DNA of 64,000 bases, taken from Clostridiales bacterium. Lineage in GTDB: Bacteria; Bacillota; Clostridia; Lachnospirales; Lachnospiraceae. The position numbers and the translations under genes are program-made. A model generated the notes under the pieces. It did no database searches, was not told where the DNA came from, and saw nothing but the letters and a program-made list of their open reading frames with translations. Location: contig JAHAJA010000014.1 of assembly GCA_018372435.1 (NCBI GenBank), positions 1 through 64,000 on the forward strand, written 5' to 3'. Shown piece after piece: positions 55,190-64,000 of this stretch (its first letter is position 1; each line of letters starts with the position of its first letter).

Positions 55190-56491
55190 CTATGACTTTA
55201 ATGGAATCTTGTCCGTATTCTTCTTATATTCATTGTAATCCTTACTATAACGAATAAAATATTCATCACCATCAATTAGATCATTATTCTTCATAATTTC
55301 TAAACAAGCATCGCTAATCGAACTATATATGATATCGTATTCGTCTCCATCGTCTATATTCTTCCATGGTATAATCTGCATCGGCCTCGAAACACTCTTA
55401 AATACATTATCTGAGATCTGTGGATTAATGACTCCACTTATAAGAATAGCTCGTAATCCAGTTTTCTTATTCCCTACATTGGTAATGGTATTACCTTTAA
55501 TAATTGGTTCTTCCCAATTCATAATACGAATTGCATCTTGGTCACAATTCGTAATCGTATTGTTAAGAATTTGCACATTCGTATGTAATTTATTCTGTGA
55601 ATACTTATGTGTTCCTATGGAACGCTCCAGATTCTTGAAAACACAATTGGATATTGTTACATTCTCATTGGCAGTTTTATCATACGAACTCCAATCTGCG
55701 TGAAATCCATTGGTGTTCTTATCTGGTGTATCTAAGTTTATTGCTTCTTTATTGTTATTATAAGAATCCTTATGATTCTTGAATGTACAATTCTTAACTA
55801 TTACATTCTTCGACGCATCCATCTCAATAAAGTGGCCGCTATACATGTTTTGAAAGGTTATCCCCGTTATCTTAATATTGCGATTATGACACATCATAAT
55901 TCCAACTGCATCTTCATCGTAATTCATATCGATTCTTACTGTACCTTCTCCAATTAATGATATGTTCGATTCACCATCATACTTCTTATACACACCTTTT
56001 TTGCTGCTTTTTGAATAACCGCAAAACTGAAATATAGACTTAGATGCCGTGAATTTACTTGTTCCCGATTTTTTCCCTTTAACAATCTTCACACCGTCCT
56101 TTAATTTAATTGTTACATTCGACGGAACATAAAGCGTGTTCGAAATTGTATAGGTCCCCTTAGATAGCACTAAAGTACCGCCACCTTCTTTTTCTAATTT
56201 TTTAAGATAAGATAGGAGTGTATAATAGTCCTTCGTATATTTATTATAAGTACTATATTTCACTGAAGAATCGCATGGTTTTGTGCTCGTTGTTATCTTG
56301 TATACTTTTCTACTCGCTTTCACAGGTTTCGTGGTATAAATATTCGACATTATAATAAATACAATCAATATAACGAATTGTAATATAAACTTCTTCCAAT
56401 ATTTCTTATAGTAACCTATGTGCTCATAATTATCCTGACACATATTAACACTTCTTTGATTGTTGCTAACAAGATTTCTTTTATGTAACAT
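55190..56491 (-). CDS. Membrane-anchored or secreted right-handed beta-helix protein
   Basis: 433 residues. A membrane helix (about 35-52, LQFVILIVFIIMSNIYTT) acts as anchor or uncleaved signal. Thereafter a parallel beta-helix: pectate-lyase-like start GGGTLVLSKGTYTISNTLYV, then repeated VTISNCVFKN, VQILNNTITNC and PQISDNVFKSV rungs. This fold is used by pectate lyases, polygalacturonases and surface adhesins. I cannot identify catalytic residues with certainty, so polysaccharide lyase activity is only possible. SD GAAGGGA, ATG. Sits in the accessory patch between hrcA and hemW. Confidence 0.8.
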   Translation of the reverse strand: MLHKRNLVSNNQRSVNMCQDNYEHIGYYKKYWKKFILQFVILIVFIIMSNIYTTKPVKASRKVYKITTSTKPCDSSVKYSTYNKYTKDYYTLLSYLKKLEKEGGGTLVLSKGTYTISNTLYVPSNVTIKLKDGVKIVKGKKSGTSKFTASKSIFQFCGYSKSSKKGVYKKYDGESNISLIGEGTVRIDMNYDEDAVGIMMCHNRNIKITGITFQNMYSGHFIEMDASKNVIVKNCTFKNHKDSYNNNKEAINLDTPDKNTNGFHADWSSYDKTANENVTISNCVFKNLERSIGTHKYSQNKLHTNVQILNNTITNCDQDAIRIMNWEEPIIKGNTITNVGNKKTGLRAILISGVINPQISDNVFKSVSRPMQIIPWKNIDDGDEYDIIYSSISDACLEIMKNNDLIDGDEYFIRYSKDYNEYKKNTDKIPLKS

Positions 56492-56586
56492 TATAGTCAG
56501 TCCCTTCTGTCAATTCATATATCCTTATTATATCACTGCCGACGATAATTGTGTGAAATCATACTACAATTAGTAAATATTATTTA

Positions 56587-56775
56587 TTAATAATTCAATA
56601 ATAAATTATCTGAATCGTCAGGGACTTCTGACTTATATAAACGAACCCAACTTTGTACACTTGAATGAACTACACCTAAAATACTGCCATCTTGGATAAT
56701 GTTAAGTTCACCACAAAGATATCGTTCAATTATCTTAACCTTTTCTACTGGATCTATTTTACTTTTCCTAGACAT
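56587..56775 (-). pseudogene. IS3-family transposase N-terminal remnant
   Basis: 62 codons. KIDPVEKVKIIERYLCGELN and LGVVHSSVQSWVRLYKSE match the N-terminal helix-turn-helix of the orfA-type transposase of IS3-family elements. The coding frame ends after EVPDDSDNLLLNY, and no leucine zipper, orfB or DDE domain follows, so only the beginning of the element survives. Confidence 0.75.
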
Positions 56776-56780
56776 AGAAA

Positions 56781-56826
56781 TACCCCCATATAGGACTAAT
56801 ATATTTCATTGTCCTATATAGGGGTA
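56781..56826. repeat. Inverted repeat next to the transposase remnant
   Basis: TACCCCCATATAGGAC (56781-56796) and GTCCTATATAGGGGTA (56811-56826) are complementary at 15 of 16 positions with a 14-base spacer. Probably the surviving end or the promoter region of the IS element. Confidence 0.65.
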
Positions 56827-56945
56827 GCATATCAATTCACTCACAAACCTTTGGAAGATTGTCTTTTTAATATATTGCATTTATTATCTAAAACTAAATA
56901 AGTTATTAAAATTGTTTATAACAACTCTAGCTCTCTGACTATAAT

Positions 56946-58181
56946 CTATAATAAGAACTCTGACATTACATAATTACTTAAGTCAATACCACGTTCTGTT
57001 AAGATAAGATGATGGTTCTTAATAACTAATAATCCGTCTGATACCATCTCTTTCACGATTTTTCCATAGACCCTGTCAAATTGAACCTCAAATTGCTGTT
57101 CAAACTGATTCAGATCTACCCCCTTCATCATTCTAAGACCTAAGAACATACACTCTTCCATCTGCTCTTTTAAAGTAAGTTGTTTTAACTCTTTTCGTGC
57201 AAATCTTCCATAGAATGAGACACTGTTATCTTTCCGAACTCCTATTCCTTCTTCTATATATAAAGCTAAATCTTCTTCATTATGAAAACGAGTATTATTA
57301 ATACAAGAAGATGCTCCTAAACCGAAACCGATATAATCAATACGCTCCCAATAAGAAGAATTATGCTTACTTTCAAAGCCTGGTTTTGCATAATTAGATA
57401 TCTCATAACGTTCATATCCAGCTTCTCTAAGAAGTTTTTTTGTAAGATAATACATCTGCCTGTCTTCTTCTTCCGCTGGCAACTCACTACCATCTGCATA
57501 ACGCTCAAAAAATGGCGTGCCTTCTTCAATAATTAGACTATAGGCTGATATATGTTCGGGATTTAGTTCTATAATAGTCTTTAGAGTACGCTCCCAAGTA
57601 TCAATAGTCTGCCCAGGAAGGGCAGACATAAGGTCAATATTGATATTAGTAAAACCGCATTTTCTAGCAAGATGATAGTTCGCTTCAAACTGATCATACG
57701 TATGAATACGTCCAAGTAGCTTTAATTCCTTATCATTCACAGACTGTAATCCCATACTAATACGGTTAATCCCAGCCTCCTTGTATATAAGTAGTTTATC
57801 CTTAGTTAAAGTTCCTGGGTTTGCCTCTATGGTAATCTCTATCTTATTATTATCATGCAATGATTGCTTAGTATTCTCATCACCACTATAGATATTCTCT
57901 ATATCAAATACTTCATATACCGTTCCTAAAATTCTTCTTATATCCATTGGATCAATACTACTAGGTGTTCCTCCACCGATGAATATAGTACGAACATAAT
58001 ACTCCTCATTAAGATAGGAATATTCTTTGATTTGTTCAACCAAAGCATCTACATAACGTTTCTTATTCTCATTACTTGATGGACCTGATAAGAAATCACA
58101 GTAGGCGCATTTGGCCTCACAAAAAGGAATATGAATATAGATTCCTATAGGATTTCTATTCTCTACCATTCTATTCTTCAT
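56946..58181 (-). CDS. hemW: HemW-like radical SAM heme chaperone
   Basis: 411 residues. GIYIHIPFCEAKCAYCDFLSG carries the radical SAM CxxxCxxC. IFIGGGTPSSID and the later LLREAGYERYEISNYAKPG and YIGFGLGASSCI are typical of HemW, long annotated as oxygen-independent coproporphyrinogen oxidase. The N-terminal extra Cys motif of true HemN is absent. Its beginning overlaps the end of lepA by 11 bases (two possible ATGs, 58181 and 58169), as usual for the lepA-hemW pair. Confidence 0.92.
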   Translation of the reverse strand: MKNRMVENRNPIGIYIHIPFCEAKCAYCDFLSGPSSNENKKRYVDALVEQIKEYSYLNEEYYVRTIFIGGGTPSSIDPMDIRRILGTVYEVFDIENIYSGDENTKQSLHDNNKIEITIEANPGTLTKDKLLIYKEAGINRISMGLQSVNDKELKLLGRIHTYDQFEANYHLARKCGFTNINIDLMSALPGQTIDTWERTLKTIIELNPEHISAYSLIIEEGTPFFERYADGSELPAEEEDRQMYYLTKKLLREAGYERYEISNYAKPGFESKHNSSYWERIDYIGFGLGASSCINNTRFHNEEDLALYIEEGIGVRKDNSVSFYGRFARKELKQLTLKEQMEECMFLGLRMMKGVDLNQFEQQFEVQFDRVYGKIVKEMVSDGLLVIKNHHLILTERGIDLSNYVMSEFLL

Positions 58182-59985
58182 CTAACTTTAATACGCTCAT
58201 GAATGCCTGTTGTGGTATCTCTACGTTACCAACTTGTCGCATTCTCTTCTTACCTTCTTTTTGTTTCTCAAGAAGTTTTCTCTTTCTTGAGATATCTCCA
58301 CCATAACATTTAGCAAGAACATCTTTACGCATAGCTTTAACAGTTTCTCTAGCGATAACCTTGCTACCGATTGCGGCCTGAATTGGAATCTCGAATAATT
58401 GTCTTGGAATCTCATTCTTTAACTTTTCACACATCTTACGGCCACGTTCATAAGCAGTCTCTGCATGAACGATAAAGGAGAGGGCATCCACTTCTTCCTT
58501 ATTAATAAGAATATCAAGTTTAACAAGTTCCGATTTTTCATAACCTTTCATCTCATAATCAAAAGAAGCATAACCTCTTGATCTTGATTTTAATGCATCA
58601 AAGAAATCGTAGATAATTTCATTAAGTGGTAACTCGTACTTAAGAAGGGCTCTTGTCTCTTCCATATATTCCATACCAAGATATACACCACGTCGTTCTT
58701 GGCATAATGTCATAATAGCACCAACGAACTCAGTCGTTACCATAATCTCCGCATTAACAATTGGTTCTTCCATATACAAAATCTCAGATGGATCTGGTAA
58801 GTTTGATGGATTAGTTACGTCAATTACTTGTCCATCTGTCTTATGAACTTTATAGATAACACCTGGAGCTGTCGTAACAATATCTAGATTATATTCTCTT
58901 TCAAGACGTTCCTGAATAATCTCAAGGTGTAATAATCCAAGGAAACCACAACGGTAACCGAATCCAAGTGCAACAGATGTCTCTGCTTCAAATTGTAATG
59001 CTGCATCATTAAGTTGTAGTTTCTCTAAGGCATCGCGTAAATCACCATACTTACTACCGTCAGCTGGATACATACCACAGTAAACCATTGGATTTACCTT
59101 CTTGTAACCAGGAAGAGCTTCTTTACATGGATTATTCGCATCGGTTACTGTATCACCTACACGAGTATCTTTCACATTCTTAAGACTCGCTGTGATATAA
59201 CCAACCATACCTGCAGATAATTCATCACAAGGGATAAACTGACCCGCACCAAAATAACCAATCTCAACTACATCCGCAGTTGCTCCAGTTGCCATCATCT
59301 TGATCTCAGTACCTTTCTTTACCGTACCTTCTTTCACACGACAGAAGATGATAACACCTTTATAAGCATCATATACAGAGTCAAAGATCAATGCTTGTAA
59401 CGGAGCGTCTGCATCACCTTGTGGCGCCGGAATCTTCGTTACGATTTGCTCTAATACCTCTTCAATATTGATACCATTCTTTGCTGATATAAGTGGTGCA
59501 TCCCAAGCTTCTAAACCAATAACATCTTCAATTTCATTCTTAACACGTTCTGGTTCCGCACTTGGCAAGTCAATCTTATTGATTACAGGCATGATATCAA
59601 GATCATGATCAAGAGCTAGATATACATTAGCAAGTGTCTGAGCCTCAATACCTTGCGCTGCATCAACAACAAGAATTGCACCTTCACAAGCCGCAAGACT
59701 TCTAGATACCTCATAGTTAAAGTCAACGTGTCCTGGAGTATCAATTAGGTTAAAGATATATTCTTCTCCATTGTTGGCTTTGTATACGATACGAACGGTT
59801 TGCGCCTTAATTGTAATACCTCTTTCACGCTCAAGCTCCATGTTATCAAGTACTTGTGCTTGCATCTCTCTACTAGTGAGAAGACCAGTCTTCTCAATAA
59901 TACGGTCAGCTAATGTTGATTTACCATGATCGATATGCGCAATAATACAAAAATTTCTTATTTTACTCTGGTCAATATGTGCCAT
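58171..59985 (-). CDS. lepA: Elongation factor 4 (LepA)
   Basis: 604 residues, normal length. GTPase acting on the ribosome (back-translocation or initiation). G1 AHIDHGKSTLADRI, G3 DTPGHVDFNYEV, G4 NKIDLPSA; the C-terminal LepA-specific domain has YGGDISRKRKLLEKQKEGKK. SD AGGAGGA, ATG. Placed between spoIIP and hemW as in other clostridia. Confidence 0.96.
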   Translation of the reverse strand: MAHIDQSKIRNFCIIAHIDHGKSTLADRIIEKTGLLTSREMQAQVLDNMELERERGITIKAQTVRIVYKANNGEEYIFNLIDTPGHVDFNYEVSRSLAACEGAILVVDAAQGIEAQTLANVYLALDHDLDIMPVINKIDLPSAEPERVKNEIEDVIGLEAWDAPLISAKNGINIEEVLEQIVTKIPAPQGDADAPLQALIFDSVYDAYKGVIIFCRVKEGTVKKGTEIKMMATGATADVVEIGYFGAGQFIPCDELSAGMVGYITASLKNVKDTRVGDTVTDANNPCKEALPGYKKVNPMVYCGMYPADGSKYGDLRDALEKLQLNDAALQFEAETSVALGFGYRCGFLGLLHLEIIQERLEREYNLDIVTTAPGVIYKVHKTDGQVIDVTNPSNLPDPSEILYMEEPIVNAEIMVTTEFVGAIMTLCQERRGVYLGMEYMEETRALLKYELPLNEIIYDFFDALKSRSRGYASFDYEMKGYEKSELVKLDILINKEEVDALSFIVHAETAYERGRKMCEKLKNEIPRQLFEIPIQAAIGSKVIARETVKAMRKDVLAKCYGGDISRKRKLLEKQKEGKKRMRQVGNVEIPQQAFMSVLKLDEE

Positions 59986-60004
59986 CTATATTCCTCCTGA
60001 GCCC

Positions 60005-60037
60005 AGAATGATGATGCTAATTTGACATCATCATTCT
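60005..60037. promoter_or_regulatory. Perfect palindrome in the lepA leader
   Basis: AGAATGATGATG, nine bases, CATCATCATTCT, 20 to 50 bases before the lepA start. No T run follows on the minus strand, so it is not an ordinary terminator; a leader hairpin or processing site is more likely. Confidence 0.5.
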
Positions 60038-60124
60038 ATAATAGGCTTATTATCCATATTACTATGAAGCATTATATCATAGGAACCTAGTAGACACAAG
60101 AAAATTTGCATGTTCTCTACTGCA

Positions 60125-61480
60125 CTATTTCGTTGTATCTGGTGTCTGTGTTGTATTTCCAGATAATACTTGATAGATGACTTTTGCGAATGGTTCCATT
60201 GCGTTCTTTGCCTCTTCTACCGTATTATTCGCAGTTCCTAACTCTACCAATGTAGCTCTAGGCAACAAATGTAGATTGTATCGATAACTTTTAAGATATA
60301 TTCTCTTCATTAATGTCGGATATTCTTTCATAGCTTGTAGTTCAAGTTGCAGACTGAATGCTAAATTGCCAGCGAGATTTTCATTTGGTATAATTTCATT
60401 ATCGCCTCTTGCATTCCTACTTAATCCATTAAATAACATAATTTGAGCAGTATCCTTGCCCCCTATATTCGTGACTCTCTTTTCTCCCTCATCACGATGA
60501 AGGTCAATAATTACTTTAATGGAAGGATTCTCTTGCAATATCTTCGTAACTCCTTTAAGCGAATAATCATAAGCCTTTGTTCCTCTATCAAACGTTCCTC
60601 CCATCATATCATACACACTTGTATCATGTATTACATTAATTCCATACTGTTCTTCTAAAATCTCCGTTAATCGCTCTCCCACTCCAACTATTGTATCCTC
60701 TGTTTTGTTCTTCCTACTATCCGCAAACGCTTCCGAAGCATGGGTATGATAGATTAGTACTTGTGGTTTCTCGGAATTAATAGAGATTGTCAAATCCTTA
60801 TCTAATAATTTATCCACGTCAAATTCAGTCTTAGTTGTATAGGTAGTTTTATCCACTATATAGAAATTCTTGATTAGGTATGTATAATCCCTTGAACTTT
60901 CAAGGGTATGAATCTTATTCAACAGACTATTATTCGCAACCGCTGTTGAACTTGCTGTCGTAGAATCATCTTCATAGTAAGAATCTCGAGGATTTCCTTC
61001 CACATCAGAAAGTTCACTTTCCACTAAAAGTTCACTATTATGAGTAGAATCATCCTCACCAGAACCTGCGTTCCCATTCATGAAACTATCACTGGTCATT
61101 AACTTCATTACTTCGATAAATTCGTTATCTGTCTCCTCAACATCGCCATTCATAACCATCTGCATCTTCTCTGAAATTGTATACTGCTGTATCGGAAACA
61201 TGCTTGTCATAAATTTGAATATAGGATTACTATCTTCTAGTTCAGGTAGGACAGCCGACTTTACTATGTATGATAGATAATTCGATTGTTCTTGGTAGAG
61301 TGATAAACTAAAATCGCTTACCATCTCTTCTATAACCTCTTTAAACGTGTCTGAAAAATCGGTTTTTGTGGTTACAGCACAACATTTTATGATTATTATA
61401 ATTGCAAAAAGTGATACTATAATCCAAAACACCTGATGCAATGAATTCCACATATTCCTTCTATCAATATTCATATTCAT
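60125..61480 (-). CDS. spoIIP: Stage II sporulation protein P
   Basis: 451 residues from the ATG at 61480; an in-frame TTG at 61501 overlaps the GAAGGGA site. Cell-wall amidase/endopeptidase of the DMP complex that thins septal murein so the mother cell can engulf the forespore. One membrane anchor (about 12-35), a Ser/Glu-rich linker, then the amidase domain with zinc-ligand motif VLIYHTHASEAF, the catalytic-type IDLHRDEG and a later LVELGTANNTVEEAKNAM. Followed by lepA. Confidence 0.93.
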   Translation of the reverse strand: MNMNIDRRNMWNSLHQVFWIIVSLFAIIIIIKCCAVTTKTDFSDTFKEVIEEMVSDFSLSLYQEQSNYLSYIVKSAVLPELEDSNPIFKFMTSMFPIQQYTISEKMQMVMNGDVEETDNEFIEVMKLMTSDSFMNGNAGSGEDDSTHNSELLVESELSDVEGNPRDSYYEDDSTTASSTAVANNSLLNKIHTLESSRDYTYLIKNFYIVDKTTYTTKTEFDVDKLLDKDLTISINSEKPQVLIYHTHASEAFADSRKNKTEDTIVGVGERLTEILEEQYGINVIHDTSVYDMMGGTFDRGTKAYDYSLKGVTKILQENPSIKVIIDLHRDEGEKRVTNIGGKDTAQIMLFNGLSRNARGDNEIIPNENLAGNLAFSLQLELQAMKEYPTLMKRIYLKSYRYNLHLLPRATLVELGTANNTVEEAKNAMEPFAKVIYQVLSGNTTQTPDTTK

Positions 61481-61720
61481 ATTCGTTTCATATCCCTTCA
61501 AAAATCTGCAAAAATCTTACCTTAACACTCACTCCCTTGTTCATTGTAATTTTAAAAATCCTTTCTATATTATATTCTATGTATCAAGTATTATTCGATG
61601 AACCGCATTCCATTAATCTTAACAAAACGTCTTTTCGTATCCTTTAAAAATTGCGAAATTCAACAGAATACGGTAACATAACCTATATTCGTAATTGAGT
61701 TTCGCAATTGTTTGTCTGTA

Positions 61721-62659
61721 TTATATCGTTTGACAAAAGCATTGATTGAGTGCTTCGGAAATCGTATAACTGATTCTCTTTACAGCATCATCAATTCCCT
61801 TCGGCGTGACGAACATATTACAAACCATCTTTTCTCTTACTTCTTCCATGAATTTATACATCTCCTCCTCAGAGAATCCTTTTCCATCTAAGAATCTCTC
61901 TAGCGTGTCATTCACTATTGTGGCACCATCTACTACGGTAGGAACACCAATAGCGATTACTTTCACTCCAAGGCATTCTTCGTTCAAAGCATTTCTATGA
62001 TTCCCAACACCTGATCCAGGACTAATTCCAGTATCCGTGATTTGTATCGTAGTATTCAATCTAGATACACTCCTTGCCGCTAATGCATCAATTGCAATAA
62101 GGCATTTTGGTTTTGTTTGCTTGATTATTCCCTTTAGAATCTCGCTAGTTTCCATACCCGTTTGCCCCATTACGCCAGGAGCAATCGCACTCATAGACTC
62201 CATTTGATTTTTCTGCTTGAATTCCTCTCCATATTCCCTAATTAGATGTCTTGTAACAAACAAATTATCAACTACCTTTGGTCCAAGTGCATCTGGTGTA
62301 ACTTCACGATTGCCAAGTCCCGCAATAAGTACTTCCCCTTCCTTATCCTCTCCTAGCAGTTCTTTAATATATTTAACGATTTCATCTGTTAATGGTTCAT
62401 GATAGGATTCGTCATCTTCTTGAAGGCGAGGTGCTTCTATCGTAATATAAGTCCCGATAGGTTTTCCCATTGCTGCTTGTCCATGCTCATCTTTAATTAT
62501 TACTCTTGTTATCTTGATATCTTTATCTTGTACATAATCCTCTTCTAATACAACACCAGATACTTCAACATTATCTTCTTCAAAACTTTCTCTTACTTCT
62601 AATGCAAGGTCAGTTCTTGCATTACAATTTGCACTACTTCTCTTTATTTCTTCTTTCAT
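61721..62659 (-). CDS. gpr: GPR germination endopeptidase
   Basis: 312 residues from the ATG at 62659 (SD AAAGGA); the ORF to 62737 adds an unsupported extension. Degrades small acid-soluble spore proteins on germination. The N-terminal RTDLALE, after about 15 residues, resembles the sites it cuts in its substrates and marks the auto-processed pro-region. GLGNREVTPDALGPKVVD, and IAIDALAARS and DTGISPGSGVGNHR, are the protease signature. Upstream of spoIIP as is usual. Confidence 0.95.
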   Translation of the reverse strand: MKEEIKRSSANCNARTDLALEVRESFEEDNVEVSGVVLEEDYVQDKDIKITRVIIKDEHGQAAMGKPIGTYITIEAPRLQEDDESYHEPLTDEIVKYIKELLGEDKEGEVLIAGLGNREVTPDALGPKVVDNLFVTRHLIREYGEEFKQKNQMESMSAIAPGVMGQTGMETSEILKGIIKQTKPKCLIAIDALAARSVSRLNTTIQITDTGISPGSGVGNHRNALNEECLGVKVIAIGVPTVVDGATIVNDTLERFLDGKGFSEEEMYKFMEEVREKMVCNMFVTPKGIDDAVKRISYTISEALNQCFCQTI

Positions 62660-62814
62660 AATTATATAATCCTTTCCTTTAATCAATGATTTACTCAGAA
62701 TTGTGTCAAACTCATAAGTATTTAGCAGTATGCACATATATTTTTATATTTTTCGCATACGAAAGGTAATCAATGGACATCCACAGTTTTTCCTATAAAT
62801 AACGAAATTATGTA

Positions 62815-62843
62815 TTGACAGAAATTCGTTATTATACTACAAT
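62815..62843 (+). promoter_or_regulatory. Promoter of rpsT
   Basis: TTGACA (62815-62820), 17 bases, TACAAT (62838-62843). Good sigma-A match about 90 bases before the start codon. Confidence 0.7.
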
Positions 62844-62930
62844 ATATGAGTATGTTTACATTAGAACGTCCGTGTCCGGGTTTAATGAAACACAGTATCT
62901 AATATAATCAAAATTTTGGAGGTGTACGGA

Positions 62931-63194
62931 TTGGCTAACATTAAATCTGCTAAAAAAAGAATCAAAGTTATCGAAACTAAGACAATGAGAAACAAAGCAA
63001 TTAAATCTAAAGTAAAGACTGCTATCAAGAAAGTAGACGCTGCTGTGGCTGCTGGCGACGCTGCTCTTGCGAAAGCATGCTTAAGAGATGCAATTAGTGA
63101 AATTGATAAAGCTACTAAAAAAGGCGTTTATCACAAAAATACTTCTGCAAGAAAAATTTCTCGCTTAAGTTTAGCTGTTAACAAAATTGCTTAA
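62931..63194 (+). CDS. rpsT: 30S ribosomal protein S20
   Basis: 87 residues. The start is a TTG at 62931, 7 bases after GGAGGT, giving (M)ANIKSAKKRIKVIE, the standard S20 N terminus; the longer reading from 62916 would include the ribosome site. Three-helix protein rich in Lys and Ala that binds 16S rRNA. A non-ATG start is a common feature of rpsT and may limit its expression. Divergent from gpr. Confidence 0.95.
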   Translation: MANIKSAKKRIKVIETKTMRNKAIKSKVKTAIKKVDAAVAAGDAALAKACLRDAISEIDKATKKGVYHKNTSARKISRLSLAVNKIA

Positions 63195-63242
63195 TTGTGA
63201 TATAATCACGCTTATTTTACTATAGATATAACAAGCTTGTTT

Positions 63243-63269
63243 AGACCTATCGAAAGATAGGTCTTTTTT
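63243..63269 (+). terminator. rpsT terminator
   Basis: Perfect 9 bp stem AGACCTATC / GATAGGTCT with a GAAA tetraloop and six T. Confidence 0.95.
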
Positions 63270-63325
63270 CTGTACAAGCATAGTAACCTCTTCACTATTT
63301 TCACCATTACTATTACATATTATTA

Positions 63326-63420
63326 TCCTATCGGCGCATACTACAATTAACTTATAGTGCGAACTATGCTTATTCGCATTAGTATATAATGCACAGACTC
63401 TTTGCCTGGTGCAGATAGGA
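63326..63420 (+). promoter_or_regulatory. Four-helix leader RNA enclosing the DUF421 ribosome site
   Basis: TCCTATC (63326-63332) pairs with GATAGGA (63414-63420), closing three hairpins: CGCA-ta-CTA with TAGTGCG (63335-63361), ACTATGC with GCA-t-TAGT (63363-63383), and TGCACAG with CTG-g-TGCA (63390-63413). Each has about seven pairs. The AGGA of the ribosome site is inside the closing stem. Candidate translational control element; I match it to no named riboswitch. Confidence 0.5.
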
Positions 63421-63426
63421 GAACAC

Positions 63427-64000
63427 ATGGAAATTTTACACGTTATACTTACAGCTCTAGGTTCTATTATTACACTATTCATCCTAAGCAAATTAATGGG
63501 CAATCGAGAGATGTCTCAATTAACCATGTTTGACTATATCAACGGCATTACTATCGGCTCCATTGCAGCTGAGATGGCAACGACAGAATTCACAGACGTG
63601 ACCAAACCATTTGTTGCGATGATTATCTATGCTCTTGTAGTAATCTTGATATCAGAACTTACAAATAAATCCATTAAATTCAGACGTATTGTTACGGGTA
63701 AACCCGTAATCCTCTATGACAATGGCACAATCTATGAGAAAAGTTTAAGGAAGGCTAAACTAGATTCCAGCGAATTGTTATGCCTATGTAGAACTACTGG
63801 CTACTTTGATTTATCTACCCTACAAACGATTATCCTCGAACCAAACGGTAAACTTAGTTTTCTTCCAATATCCGATACAAGGCCATTAACAGGGAAGGAT
63901 ATGAAATTATCTATCACGCAAGAATATCTTGTTGCTAACGTTATTATTGATGGACATATTATGACTGATAATCTAAAGCACACTGGCAATAACGAAACTT
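63427..64000 (+). CDS. DUF421 (YetF-like) membrane protein, cut at window edge
   Basis: At least 191 residues; the frame is open to the window end. Start ATG after AGGAG with five bases between. Three membrane helices (about 4-20, 36-55, 62-80), then a cytoplasmic beta-rich domain. TMFDYINGITIGSIAAEMA, GKPVILYDNG and LLCLCRTTGYFDLSTLQTIILEPNG are typical of DUF421 proteins such as Bacillus YetF/YrbG. Function uncertain; some relatives affect spore germination. Its leader carries the four-helix structure noted at 63326. Confidence 0.85.
   Translation, partial: MEILHVILTALGSIITLFILSKLMGNREMSQLTMFDYINGITIGSIAAEMATTEFTDVTKPFVAMIIYALVVILISELTNKSIKFRRIVTGKPVILYDNGTIYEKSLRKAKLDSSELLCLCRTTGYFDLSTLQTIILEPNGKLSFLPISDTRPLTGKDMKLSITQEYLVANVIIDGHIMTDNLKHTGNNET

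Noticed and set aside
63326..63420. Possible tRNA gene because of the four-arm layout
   Set aside because: Loop sizes are wrong (6-base anticodon-like loop, 9 to 14 in the T-like arm), and there is no GTTC-type T loop or D-loop GG.
63326..63420. NiCo-type four-way-junction riboswitch
   Set aside because: The conserved purine-rich junction segments remembered for that class are not present.
63171..63503. 110-codon minus-strand ORF after rpsT
   Set aside because: It crosses the rpsT terminator and the start of the DUF421 gene; no ribosome site.

Overview
This AT-rich window, with clostridial-type ribosome binding sites (AGGAGG, frequent TTG and GTG starts), comes from an endospore-forming Firmicute. 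The sporulation genes (dipicolinate synthase, sigK, spoIIP, gpr), the sugar-acid and glycoside genes and the conserved gene order suggest a plant-polymer-degrading Lachnospiraceae close to Clostridium (Lachnoclostridium) phytofermentans. That species name is inference from remembered gene content; no search was run. I saw no rRNA, tRNA, CRISPR array or prophage.

Layout. 1-205: a run of small palindromes. 356-4853: GH3 glycosidase and dpaAB (spore dipicolinate synthesis). 5129-9948: heterodimeric ABC exporter and a LysR regulator. 9983-13694: uxuBA (glucuronate/galacturonate catabolism) divergent from an AraC regulator. 13744-14505: flavodoxin and a small RDAC-type protein. 14927-20720: a carbohydrate ABC importer (binding protein, two permeases) in one operon with a LytS/YesM-type sensor kinase and AraC-type response regulator; the kinase is split by a frameshift in an A8 run. 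20821-25884: rsuA, a zinc-dependent phospholipase C-like protein, an MFS transporter, an epimerase and sigK. 26021-34828: hydrolase, ABC-2 exporter with ArsR-type regulator, PLP decarboxylase divergent from a MocR regulator, MATE pump. 35283-49098: housekeeping clostridial cluster (U32 protein, O-methyltransferase, short MltG-like protein, ylbF, RNase J, fur, DUF1292, ruvX, ireB, mtaB, HPr-like, thiI, cysteine desulfurase, rsmE, prmA). 49481-54790: a 41-codon gene and the hrcA-grpE-dnaK-dnaJ heat-shock operon with a perfect CIRCE. 54918-56826: accessory patch (ABC fragment, beta-helix protein, IS3 remnant). 56946-63194: hemW, lepA, spoIIP, gpr, rpsT. 63427-end: DUF421 membrane protein, cut by the window edge.

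Between genes there is unusually much RNA/DNA structure. Two families of structured repeats, each in three copies, sit next to stop codons or between operons. A nested palindrome precedes the sugar-binding protein gene. An 11-codon leader ORF runs straight into a terminator ahead of the MocR gene. A four-helix leader hides the ribosome binding site of the DUF421 gene. These, with the A8 frameshift in the sensor kinase, are the items most worth a second look.
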